The notes under the pieces: model-generated
What the model saw: the letters and a program-made list of their open reading frames with translations, nothing else
The model's database searches: none
Told to the model about the DNA's origin: nothing
Shown here: piece after piece, positions 36,540-44,303 of the stretch
How the letters are laid out: each line of letters begins with the position of its first letter
Numbering within the stretch: the stretch's first letter is position 1
Translations under genes and position numbers: made by a program
Assembly: GCF_008274825.1 (NCBI RefSeq)
Contig: NZ_CP030848.1
Location: 1,240,001 to 1,304,000, forward strand
DNA length: 64,000 bases
Reading direction: 5' to 3'
DNA from: Sphingobacterium hotanense
GTDB lineage: Bacteria; Bacteroidota; Bacteroidia; Sphingobacteriales; Sphingobacteriaceae

Positions 36540-37721
36540 ATGAGAATAGTTCCTTTGATTTCCCTCGTTTTATTTATTCTTTGCCTTAGCAATCCTGTGC
36601 AAGGGCAGGAGAATATTGGTAAAAAGCTGGCGGATGTGCGTTCGCCGGAAGTTGCGGCCAATAATACGGTCACTTTCAATCTTGTTGCTCCGCAGGCCAA
36701 GGAGGTTTATGTATTGGGGAATTGGTTGTCTGCGGACTCTCCGGGGGGCGATAAGCTTAGAATGACAAAAAATGCGGACGGTCTATGGACGGCGAAACAA
36801 GCCACTATGGGGCGCGATCTATACTTGTATAATTTTCTGGTTGATGGGGTTCGGATCAATGATCCATTAAATGTATACCAGATTCGCGACGTCAGTAATG
36901 TGTTCAACTATTTCATAACGAATGGCGCGCAGGCAGAACTTTATAAAACTCATGCTGTTCCGCATGGAACATTGACCAAAGTATGGTATCCATCGGCAAT
37001 CAATCATGGCGAGCGAAGAATGAGCATATATACGCCGCCGGGCTACGAAGGTTCTAAAAAGTCGTATCCGGTATTGTATCTGTTGCACGGCATGGGAGGC
37101 GATGAGGAAGCGTGGCCAAGTTTAGGGCGAGTGACGCAGATTATGGATAATCTGATTGCTGCGGGTCAGATCGTGCCCATGATTGTAGTCATGCCGAATG
37201 GACATACCTCTAATTCTGCAGCGCCCGGCAATTCGGAAAAAGGGGAGTACCCTGTTGAATTCCGTACACCCGATGTTGGAACAGGGGAGATGGAATCAAA
37301 CTTTATGGAAATCATAAACTTCGCCGAGAAGCACTACCGCATAAAAAAAGGGAAAAAGAATAGAGCCATTGCAGGTCTTTCGATGGGAGGATCGCATACC
37401 ATGGTCATCTCCGCAACTTATGCCAATACATTCGACTATGTCGGTTTATTCTCTGCAGCCTACCGCTTAACGGATGCCGCCAACATCGCTGTTTACGACA
37501 ATTTCGACCAAAACCTTCTGCAACAAAAGAAGAATGGAACTGCCCTCTATTGGATCGGTATGGGAAAGACAGATTTTCTCTACAAAACCGGCGAAACATA
37601 CCGCAAGAAACTTGACGAAATCGGAATGAAATATACGTATTATGAATCCGAAGGTGGACATACCTGGTCGAACTGGCGAGATTATTTGGTGAAGTTTAGT
37701 GGTTTGTTATTTAGAAATTAG
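36540..37721 (+). CDS. Exported esterase with N-terminal E-set/CBM48-like domain
   Basis: The 393-residue protein starts with a Sec signal peptide (MRIVPLISLVLFILCLSNPV, cleavage after GQ). The frame extends upstream to 36366, but only the ATG at 36540 places the signal at the N-terminus. An E-set domain at about 40-130 (FNLVAPQAKEVYVLGNWL) leads into an esterase-D-type alpha/beta hydrolase with SYPVLYLLHGMGGDEEAW, nucleophile Ser281 in GLSMGGSHT and a histidine in ESEGGHTWSNWR. Similar enzymes deacylate plant xylan (feruloyl or acetyl esters) or act on trehalose esters. The stop codon TAG lies inside a heptad array. Confidence 0.9.
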   Translation: MRIVPLISLVLFILCLSNPVQGQENIGKKLADVRSPEVAANNTVTFNLVAPQAKEVYVLGNWLSADSPGGDKLRMTKNADGLWTAKQATMGRDLYLYNFLVDGVRINDPLNVYQIRDVSNVFNYFITNGAQAELYKTHAVPHGTLTKVWYPSAINHGERRMSIYTPPGYEGSKKSYPVLYLLHGMGGDEEAWPSLGRVTQIMDNLIAAGQIVPMIVVMPNGHTSNSAAPGNSEKGEYPVEFRTPDVGTGEMESNFMEIINFAEKHYRIKKGKKNRAIAGLSMGGSHTMVISATYANTFDYVGLFSAAYRLTDAANIAVYDNFDQNLLQQKKNGTALYWIGMGKTDFLYKTGETYRKKLDEIGMKYTYYESEGGHTWSNWRDYLVKFSGLLFRN

Positions 37722-37747
37722 ATGTTAGATATGAGATTTTAGACCGT
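37718..37747. repeat. TTAGnnn heptad array at the esterase 3' end
   Basis: Units TTAGATG, TTAGATA, a degenerate TGAGATT and TTAGACC on the plus strand. The esterase stop codon is the TAG of the first unit. GACCGTTGGG at its end is nearly complementary to CCCACGGTC at 37992-38000. Confidence 0.75.
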
Positions 37748-37775
37748 TGGGTCGATTGATTGGTTGGTTGGATGG

Positions 37776-37833
<58 letters not shown>

Positions 37834-37848
37834 GGTTGATTGGATATT

Positions 37849-37979
37849 TTGTCTTGAACCAGGAAAGGAAGGATGTAAGGATTAGCAGGATCATGGTCAT
37901 CCTTTTATCCTTCCTTTCCTGGTTCAAAGACAAAACATCCTGATTATCCTTGCATCCTTCCTTTCCTGGTTCAAAACAA
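37849..37979. repeat. Family B repeats, inverted pair plus extra reverse copy
   Basis: 37849-37933 is the 85-bp inverted pair also found in reverse orientation at 30279-30363. A further reverse copy lies at 37937-37979. The 299-bp gap between the esterase and thioredoxin-like genes holds only repeats. Confidence 0.8.
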
Positions 37980-37997
37980 ATAACTATCAATCCCACG

Positions 37998-38037
37998 GTC
38001 TAAATTCTCACATCTAAAATCTAATGTCTAATATCCA
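37998..38037. repeat. TTAGnnn heptad array overlapping a gene 3' end
   Basis: Minus-strand units TTAGACA, TTAGATT, TTAGATG, then degenerate, then TTAGACC. Bases 38021-38037 are the last codons and stop of the thioredoxin-like gene. It is the inverted partner of 37718-37747. Confidence 0.75.
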
Positions 38038-38518
38038 GATAGGGCAAAAGCTTCCTTAACTTACCTTCGCCGTTGAAATGCTTAATTTCCTTTCCGGTTT
38101 CTGCGTTATAGATATACGCAAAGGGGAAGTTCTTTGGGTTAAAGGCTAATATAAACTGACCTGTAGGGTCGTGGAGGAAATGTACATTTGGTTTGCTGAT
38201 AAGTTCTTTGGCGAACATGTTTAACATGCCTTCGACCTGGCCTTTTTCCTGCATTGCAACAAAATAAAAATCAGTATGCTCTTTAAATTTATCTAAGGAC
38301 TTTCCGATCTCGGATGCCAGTTCCTGACAATGCCCGCATCCTGGATCGTAGAATACTAATACATTAATTCCTTTTTGCGAGAGCGAATCGGAAGTGAAAG
38401 CTTGATTGTTCTCCATTTTGAACATGCCTTTAAAAGTCGGTAATGTATCGGGAACCTGTGCATTGGCAGTAGTCAGCATGATAAGAAATAGGACGAGGCT
38501 AAATATAAAATTCTTCAT
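38021..38518 (-). CDS. Exported thioredoxin-like protein
   Basis: The 165-residue protein has a signal peptide (MKNFIFSLVLFLIMLTTANA). Its thioredoxin-fold core contains the redox motif CGHC in VLVFYDPGCGHCQELASEIG, a cis-proline region in GQFILAFNPKNFPFAYIY and the C-terminal ETGKEIKHFNGEG strand. It probably forms or reduces disulfides in the periplasm. Its final residues (LDIRH) and stop are encoded by a heptad array, suggesting that insertion of the repeat trimmed or replaced the original C-terminus. Confidence 0.85.
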   Translation of the reverse strand: MKNFIFSLVLFLIMLTTANAQVPDTLPTFKGMFKMENNQAFTSDSLSQKGINVLVFYDPGCGHCQELASEIGKSLDKFKEHTDFYFVAMQEKGQVEGMLNMFAKELISKPNVHFLHDPTGQFILAFNPKNFPFAYIYNAETGKEIKHFNGEGKLRKLLPYLDIRH

Positions 38519-38608
38519 AATCTTGTAAAATCCGCTTTTAACTTAGCTAAATCTACTGATTTCAGCTCAATTGCGAGCCCACTTACCCCTACTTTTCAAA
38601 AAAACCGC

Positions 38609-38616
38609 TATATTTG
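38609..38616 (+). promoter_or_regulatory. Bacteroidota -7 promoter box for purN
   Basis: TATATTTG matches TAnnTTTG and lies 40 nt upstream of the purN start. Confidence 0.5.
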
Positions 38617-38656
38617 GATTGATTTCATTTATTTATTTATCAATCAAAGAAACATT

Positions 38657-39232
38657 GTGAGAAAACGCATCGCTATTTTTGCTTCAGGTTCTGGTTCAAA
38701 TGCTCAAAAGATTATGGAGCATTTCAAATATTCTGACGGTGCCGAAGTAGCCTTAGTGCTGAGCAACAACCCGGAAGCCTTCGTGTTACAGCGCGCTGAT
38801 AACTTTGAAATTCCAACACATGTTTTCGATAGACATGATTTTTATGAAAGTAATGAAGTTGTCGATCTATTAAAAAGATTAGACATTGATCTTGTTGTTC
38901 TTGCTGGCTTCCTATGGCTAGTTCCAGACAACTTGTTGAAAGCATTCCCAAATAAAATCATCAATATACACCCAGCACTTCTTCCTAAATTCGGCGGAAA
39001 AGGAATGTATGGCGATCGTGTTCACAAAGCGGTATTAGAAGCAGGAGAGGAAGAACACGGCATTACGATCCACTTTGTGAATGAAAACTTCGATGAAGGA
39101 GAAGTCATCTATCAAGCGAAGTTCCGTGTGGAACCCGGCGATACGCTTGAAGTTATTAAATTCAATGGTCAACAATTGGAGCACTTGCACTACCCGAAAG
39201 TGATTGAGAATTTGCTTAAAAAGTATAATTAA
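38657..39232 (+). CDS. purN: Phosphoribosylglycinamide formyltransferase (GTG start)
   Basis: PurN transfers a formyl group from 10-formyl-THF to GAR in purine synthesis. The 191-residue protein has the start RKRIAIFASGSGSNAQKIME and the catalytic block KIINIHPALLPKFGGKGMYG with the conserved histidine. The folate-binding HGITIHFVNENFDEG follows, then the C-terminal REKYN-like end (LLKKYN). The start codon is GTG. purM, purH and purN are all within 8 kb but not in one operon. Confidence 0.95.
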   Translation: MRKRIAIFASGSGSNAQKIMEHFKYSDGAEVALVLSNNPEAFVLQRADNFEIPTHVFDRHDFYESNEVVDLLKRLDIDLVVLAGFLWLVPDNLLKAFPNKIINIHPALLPKFGGKGMYGDRVHKAVLEAGEEEHGITIHFVNENFDEGEVIYQAKFRVEPGDTLEVIKFNGQQLEHLHYPKVIENLLKKYN

Positions 39233-39235
39233 GGA

Positions 39236-39266
39236 AGTATTTAGTAGTTAGTATTTAGACCTAATA
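39236..39266. repeat. Heptad array (TTAGTAn subfamily), left arm
   Basis: Plus-strand units TTAGTAG, TTAGTAT, TTAGACC follow the purN stop by 4 nt. The inverted partner is at 39382-39416, giving a 181-bp block. Confidence 0.7.
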
Positions 39267-39381
39267 CTGACTATCCCTTTTTCAGTATTTTGTAATAAGT
39301 ACCCTCTTGCCCCATCAAAGGGGATGATAGGTTAGACAGGATATTTTGTATTCCGTATAAATGAGACCATATTGGTCGCCA

Positions 39382-39416
39382 TAGGTCTTTATACTAAATA
39401 CTAACTACTAAATACT
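39382..39416. repeat. Heptad array (TTAGTAn subfamily), right arm
   Basis: On the minus strand TTAGTAG and TTAGTAT units lead into GACCTA. It ends a few bases before the stop codon of the serine hydrolase gene. Confidence 0.7.
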
Positions 39417-39419
39417 ATT

Positions 39420-40856
39420 TTATTTCGTCGTCAATACCTTCTCTAATAGTTTCTTTCCTAGTTCTCCGACACTTAATTCGGAGTTTGCGAGCATAATGAC
39501 TACTGCTTTTTCATCGGGTACAAAGCCTACAAAGGCGTTGAAACCGCCGGTTGCTCCGGTATGATGGAAATAGATTTGATCATCGAGCATATTCATACGC
39601 CAGGCCAGACCGATGTCGTTGTTTGGTGGGATGAAGTATGTGAATTGCTTGGTCAGGTGCATTGCACGTTGGATGTCAGTCTCGGGGAAAGTCAATTGGG
39701 CAATGGTGTAGCGAAGTAAATCATTCAATGATGATTTGAGCCCACCCGTGCTTGTCAGGGCTTGGAAATCCCAGTAGGCAACTTCCTCACCGTTTTTGTT
39801 GTATGGTTTTGCGATGTTTTTGTTCTTAGGGTCAATCTTATCGCTGGTGTTGGTCATTTCTAAAGGCGTTAGCAATTGTTCTTTCATCAATTGCATGTAT
39901 GGCTTTTTACTGATGATGCTAATCAACTCACCTAAAAGGCCATAACCAATGTTGCTGTATTCAAATTCTTCCTCTGGTTCGCGTGCTGGTTTTACATGTT
40001 TTAAGAAGGAGAATAATGCTTTACGATCGTATACCGCGTAAGGATCTGCCTGATTGAATTTTGGGTTTTTATCAATATAATCGGCTAATCTTGGCAATCC
40101 GGAAGTGTGGTTCGCTAAGGTCTTAAACGTAATTTTTTGCAACGCCGGATTCATAGCGACCGAATCGGGAAGGAACTTTGTGATGGTGTCGTCTAGAGAG
40201 ATTGTTCCTTTGTTGACCAAGTCTGCGAGAAGGGACGCGGTAAATGTTTTTGTTACAGATCCAATCTCATATAGGGTGTTGCCGTCGGGGAGGGTATTGT
40301 TTCCCTTTGCCGTTTCCCCGTAGAAGAAACTATTTAGCTTGTTCTTGTGGATGACAGCAATAGCGAGCGACTGCGCATTTTGTTGCTCTGCATAGCTGCG
40401 CGCTAGCGAGTCTACAAAGAAATCTAAGGGGTTTTTGGTTTCTACCTGAGAGATAACAGCTTCTTTCTTCGGTCCCTGTTTCGGTTCTATTGGTTGAAAC
40501 ATCAAGCCGGTAAACATCATCGTGGAGTCGATTGCCAATGCTAGCCCAAGTTCAGTGCTCGCAAATGAAACACGATATAGCGCGGTGCCTTTGCTAAATT
40601 TGTCCAGCTCCGAGTTTTGAATTTTCCCTAAAGAAAATAGCTTCTCGGAAGTACTGATAAAATCTTCCCTACTGATGGCTTGTTGGAAAGATGGCGCCGC
40701 GAGCGAGTAAATAGAGTCTGCTTGCTGCGTATTGATTAAGAATTCGATTCTGTTATATACTGCGCGGTTCTTGCGTTCGTCTTCCGACTGTGCGAATGTG
40801 CTCTGCAGCAAAAAGAACAGCATACCGAAACATATGCTTAGATGTTTGATTGTCAT
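39420..40856 (-). CDS. Exported serine hydrolase, beta-lactamase/class C PBP fold
   Basis: From the ATG at 40856 (an upstream TTG at 40862 is less likely) the protein has 478 residues: a signal peptide (ending STFAQ), an N-terminal DUF3887-like domain to about residue 125, then a class C beta-lactamase-type domain. The active-site SVTK tetrad is at about residues 200-203, a YSN motif is in EYSNIGYGLLGEL, and HTGATGG is the third motif. Such proteins are usually D-amino-acid peptidases or esterases, less often true beta-lactamases. It follows the LytTR regulator gene on the same strand with a 20-bp gap, suggesting a cell-wall role controlled by that system. Confidence 0.88.
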   Translation of the reverse strand: MTIKHLSICFGMLFFLLQSTFAQSEDERKNRAVYNRIEFLINTQQADSIYSLAAPSFQQAISREDFISTSEKLFSLGKIQNSELDKFSKGTALYRVSFASTELGLALAIDSTMMFTGLMFQPIEPKQGPKKEAVISQVETKNPLDFFVDSLARSYAEQQNAQSLAIAVIHKNKLNSFFYGETAKGNNTLPDGNTLYEIGSVTKTFTASLLADLVNKGTISLDDTITKFLPDSVAMNPALQKITFKTLANHTSGLPRLADYIDKNPKFNQADPYAVYDRKALFSFLKHVKPAREPEEEFEYSNIGYGLLGELISIISKKPYMQLMKEQLLTPLEMTNTSDKIDPKNKNIAKPYNKNGEEVAYWDFQALTSTGGLKSSLNDLLRYTIAQLTFPETDIQRAMHLTKQFTYFIPPNNDIGLAWRMNMLDDQIYFHHTGATGGFNAFVGFVPDEKAVVIMLANSELSVGELGKKLLEKVLTTK

Positions 40857-40876
40857 CCCCAAATCTACAAAACAAA

Positions 40877-41617
40877 TTATAAACCGATTACCTGTTTCAA
40901 TCGCGCGTATCCGGATTTACTGATATTAACTTTGCCTCCGCTACTCAAGGTAGCGATATAGCTGTCTTTTTCCATGGGTTCGATCTTCTGTAACAAGTCG
41001 ACACGAACGATAAAGGAGCGGTGAACGCGGACAAAATGCTTGCCATCAAGCTGCTTCTCGAAGGAGCTCATTGTTTTATTCTTCAGATACATGCCGTCGT
41101 TGGTATGTATTTTAACATAGTCATCATAGGCTTCCAAATAGTTTATCTGTTGTACTGGGATAATCTTAATTTGAGCCCCCGTTTTTACGACGATGCGTTC
41201 TAGAGATTCTTCCTCTAAAGTTTCCTGAAGTTTCTCTGTTTCTATTTTCGGATTGGCGTTGCTCTGAAAAGATGCTTTAAACTTATCGATGGCTTTCTCA
41301 AAACGGTCCGGACGGATGGGTTTCAATAAATAGTCGATTGCATTCTTCTCAAATGCTTTTAATGCATATTCATCAAATGCTGTTGTGAAGATGATATGCG
41401 GATGGCTATCGAGAAGTTCCAGCATTTCGAAACCGGTTAATTTCGGCATCTGTATATCGAGGAAGATCAAATCAGGTTGATGTTGCTGTATCGCTTTTAC
41501 GCCTTCAAAACCATCGTTGCACTCCGCTAAAACTTGGAATTCAGGATGCTGTTGAAGATATTCGAGCACCATGCTGCGTGCTAAGGGTTCATCATCAATT
41601 AGGATAGTCTTTATCAT
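40877..41617 (-). CDS. LytTR-family response regulator
   Basis: The 246-residue protein has a receiver domain (TILIDDEPLARSMVLEYL, phosphoacceptor Asp in PDLIFLDIQMPKLTG, FTTAFDEYALKAFEK). The C-terminal LytTR DNA-binding domain has EAYDDYVKIHTNDGMYLKNK and FVRVHRSFIVRVDLLQKIEP. It overlaps the sensor kinase gene by 4 bp, so translation is coupled. Its likely targets include its own operon. Confidence 0.95.
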   Translation of the reverse strand: MIKTILIDDEPLARSMVLEYLQQHPEFQVLAECNDGFEGVKAIQQHQPDLIFLDIQMPKLTGFEMLELLDSHPHIIFTTAFDEYALKAFEKNAIDYLLKPIRPDRFEKAIDKFKASFQSNANPKIETEKLQETLEEESLERIVVKTGAQIKIIPVQQINYLEAYDDYVKIHTNDGMYLKNKTMSSFEKQLDGKHFVRVHRSFIVRVDLLQKIEPMEKDSYIATLSSGGKVNISKSGYARLKQVIGL

Positions 41618-42651
41618 TGTGGTATTCTTAATGTAGATATAAACGTTTGGTCTTGTGTCTCTGTCAGCAATAAATCCGTGCGCCCAAATAGCAAATATAG
41701 GCGTCTTTGTATACTGGATAATCCGAATCCGGTGCCTTTCTTTTGTTCAGTCTGATCGGATTCAAATGGATTGCTGATTTGTATAGTCAGTATATTATCT
41801 GTTAAAGTTAAGTGTATTTTTATTAAAACCTGGTCGGTGACATTGTATAATCCGAATTTGATAGCATTTTCCACTAAGGGCTGAAGGATCATTACGGGAA
41901 TTTTGCCGGACAATACCTCATCGTCGTATTCGAATTCGGTCGAGAGGCGGTGTCCAAACCGAACCTTTTCAATATCGAGATAAAGCTTCAAGTGATTGAG
42001 CTCGTCTTCGACAGTGCTGAATTGCCGATCGTCTTTACGCATCGTTCCGCGCAGGAAGTCGGATAATTGGAACACCATGTTGCGGGCTTCTGTTGGTTTG
42101 CTGCCGATAAGCGCGATTATGGAGTTTAAACTATTGAATAGGAAGTGAGGTTGTAGCTGTTGTCGCAGGTTGTATAATTCGGCATCGCGTACCATGCGTT
42201 CGCTTTCGTCCTTTCTACGCTTATTTTCTAGCAGCTCCTCTTGCATATTCCAAAAGATATTGATAATCATGACGCAACTGATGATCAAGAAGTTGATAAC
42301 AAAGCGGAATGGGAGGCTAAAGGTTAAATAAAGGAGATCTTCATCCGGTACGAATTGAATGATCAAGAAACGCGTAATCAGAATACTGATCAAGGTAAAT
42401 ATGGCCGCTATAGAAAAAAGCTTCCAGAAGTTTTTGTTGTTCGGAAGGTAATATTGTAATGAGCTATATACTAAGTAGGTGATGCCGGTAATGGATAACG
42501 CAGAGATTGTGGCATCGTAAATTGCTGCTTCTTTAGCAACTTTCGACCACCACAATAGACTGTAGACAATCAGGAAGTATAAAACGCAAATAATCCATGA
42601 CGAGGCGTGGATTACAGAGCGTTTGCTTTGTTCGTTGAGCGGTTTTCTCAT
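41614..42651 (-). CDS. LytS-type sensor histidine kinase
   Basis: The 345-residue membrane kinase has about four N-terminal transmembrane segments (residues 15-130). The His_kinase domain follows, with phosphoacceptor histidine in LRQQLQPHFLFNSLNSIIAL, ILQPLVENAIKFGLYNV (N box) and a HATPase region GTGFGLSSIQRRLYLLFG. It forms a two-component pair with the downstream LytTR regulator and is preceded by the LiaF-like gene 8 bp upstream. Together they resemble an envelope-stress sensing module. Confidence 0.94.
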   Translation of the reverse strand: MRKPLNEQSKRSVIHASSWIICVLYFLIVYSLLWWSKVAKEAAIYDATISALSITGITYLVYSSLQYYLPNNKNFWKLFSIAAIFTLISILITRFLIIQFVPDEDLLYLTFSLPFRFVINFLIISCVMIINIFWNMQEELLENKRRKDESERMVRDAELYNLRQQLQPHFLFNSLNSIIALIGSKPTEARNMVFQLSDFLRGTMRKDDRQFSTVEDELNHLKLYLDIEKVRFGHRLSTEFEYDDEVLSGKIPVMILQPLVENAIKFGLYNVTDQVLIKIHLTLTDNILTIQISNPFESDQTEQKKGTGFGLSSIQRRLYLLFGRTDLLLTETQDQTFISTLRIPQ

Positions 42652-42659
42652 AGGGTATG

Positions 42660-43541
42660 TTAGCTGTTTTTGATGGTCAAGCCGCCGAATATAGAGGTCC
42701 CTGTAATATAGATTTTCTTATTCTCGTCAGTCGTTACTTCAATCATCGGTCGACGGTCGTCCAATTCGCCAAATACTGATGCGACATTGGAAGATACACG
42801 CCAGTTTGTTGGAACGATGATTTTCGTGCTGCCAAATAATTGGAAGGTATCAATGACAACCGGTTGTTTCAAATCTGCTTGCAGGAAGTTCAAGTTGGTG
42901 CTGCCGAAAACCGAGGTTATATTTCCTCCTAAGAAATTCTTTGATAAAATAATCTTTTTGGTATCTGAGAAGAAGTTGTCTACTTTAAGGTAGTTTTCGA
43001 AATCAGGGCGGTAGCTTCTATAGGAACGATTCCCATGCTCAGTGCTGTCCGCTTGAGCATAGGAATTTGTAGTGTTTGCTGTATTGGATTCTGATTGGTT
43101 TCCCTCATAAGCTGCAGGGTCGCCATAGCCGACGCGCTTATCCCAGTCGTATTCGTCGTCTGTAGGTGTTGTCGGCGGTAGTTTTGGGGCCTCGCGATTA
43201 CGCTTGATCAAGTAAACGCCTAGAATAATAGCGCCTACGGGGATGATAAAGCGGCCGAATGATAAATCCAGTTCATTCTTCAGTAAAAAGATAGTACCGA
43301 TTGCGATCAGGATAAGAGATGATTTCTTTTCGAATTTTGAGTTTACTCCGATCACTAAACCGATGATGATCAAGATGGTCTCCCATCCAAAGATCCATGA
43401 AGGAACAATGCTTCCCATGTTCATGTTCTTCAACAAGATAGCTACACCGAAGAATACAATGAACATCCCGGCCATCGTAGTCGAGTTATTGTTCTTTGGT
43501 GGTTTCTCGCCGTTGTTCTTGTTTGTTTGTTGTGTGTTCAT
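42660..43541 (-). CDS. LiaF-like membrane protein (DUF5668/LiaI-type transmembrane and LiaF C-terminal domain)
   Basis: The 293-residue protein has a low-complexity start (NTQQTNKNNGEKPPKNNNS) and several transmembrane segments (residues 25-130). The C-terminal beta-rich domain has KIILSKNFLGGNITSVFGSTNL and ITGTSIFGGLTIKN, features of LiaF-type cell-wall-antibiotic response proteins. In Gram-positive bacteria LiaF restrains the LiaS kinase; here it is the first gene of an operon with a LytS-type kinase, so a sensing or inhibitory role is plausible. Confidence 0.85.
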   Translation of the reverse strand: MNTQQTNKNNGEKPPKNNNSTTMAGMFIVFFGVAILLKNMNMGSIVPSWIFGWETILIIIGLVIGVNSKFEKKSSLILIAIGTIFLLKNELDLSFGRFIIPVGAIILGVYLIKRNREAPKLPPTTPTDDEYDWDKRVGYGDPAAYEGNQSESNTANTTNSYAQADSTEHGNRSYRSYRPDFENYLKVDNFFSDTKKIILSKNFLGGNITSVFGSTNLNFLQADLKQPVVIDTFQLFGSTKIIVPTNWRVSSNVASVFGELDDRRPMIEVTTDENKKIYITGTSIFGGLTIKNS

Positions 43542-43810
43542 AGCCTTGCGTCATTTAATTAAGTATACCCAAAAGTAGAGCGAATATAAGGATCTGCCCA
43601 TAGCTAATAGGTCTTCGGAGCCTTTTTTTCGGTGAAATGCTGAAAAAAATCGGTGAAATAGTTTTAGGTCTCTCCAAACGTTTGAACCTCATGCAGATTA
43701 ACGCCTTAATATAAATATATTTTTTTTAATAAAATTTGGTCGATTGAAATTAATTATTATATATTTATGACTGAAAATAGAGGGTTAAACTTAAATTTTA
43801 TACTAATCTA

Positions 43811-44149
43811 ATGGGAGATTTTGATAACAAAGAGCGTGAAGAGGTATTTTCAAAAAAGGTGAGAGCAGGTAAGCGTACTTATTTTTTTGATGTAAAAGCA
43901 ACTCGCTCTAACGACTATTATGTGACAATTACGGAAAGCAAAAAACGCTTTGAAGACGGACAATTCATTAAACATAAGATTTTCTTATATAAAGAGGACT
44001 TTGAAAAGTTTGCTGAAGGATTGCAAGATGTGGTAGAATATATCAAATCGAACCAAGAAGTAGTTGAAAAAAGATATGAACCGAACCAAGACGATTCAAA
44101 TTACGAAAGCAACGGAGAATTAATACAAAAAGACAATTTCTCCTTCTAA
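43811..44149 (+). CDS. DUF3276 (PUR-alpha/beta-like) protein
   Basis: The 112-residue protein matches the Bacteroidota DUF3276 family: KRTYFFDVKATRSNDYYVTI and GQFIKHKIFLYKEDFEKFAE form the repeated PUR fold that binds single-stranded nucleic acid. The C-terminus is acidic and polar (NQDDSNYESNGEL). It is a monocistronic gene ended by a terminator. The 269-bp divergent region upstream is AT-rich; nothing else is seen there. Confidence 0.9.
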   Translation: MGDFDNKEREEVFSKKVRAGKRTYFFDVKATRSNDYYVTITESKKRFEDGQFIKHKIFLYKEDFEKFAEGLQDVVEYIKSNQEVVEKRYEPNQDDSNYESNGELIQKDNFSF

Positions 44150-44168
44150 GTTGTCCATAAAAAAGATA

Positions 44169-44195
44169 AAAGCCACTGACTAGTGGCTTTTTTTA
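44169..44195 (+). terminator. Intrinsic terminator of the DUF3276 gene
   Basis: A 9-bp stem AAAGCCACT / AGTGGCTTT with a GACT loop is followed by TTTTTA. Confidence 0.8.
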
Positions 44196-44303
44196 TACCC
44201 TTCTAAAAGGTAATATTTCTTCTTAACTAAATAAGTTACACGGATTGCGAGCAAGAACGATTTGTTTTTCTTATTTTCGGAACTTCACTAAGTAATTTTA
44301 TTT

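Noticed and set aside
39420..40856. Calling the serine hydrolase an antibiotic beta-lactamase
   Set aside because: The fold and SVTK/YSN motifs are shared with many peptidases and esterases; the DUF3887-like domain and operon context do not indicate resistance.
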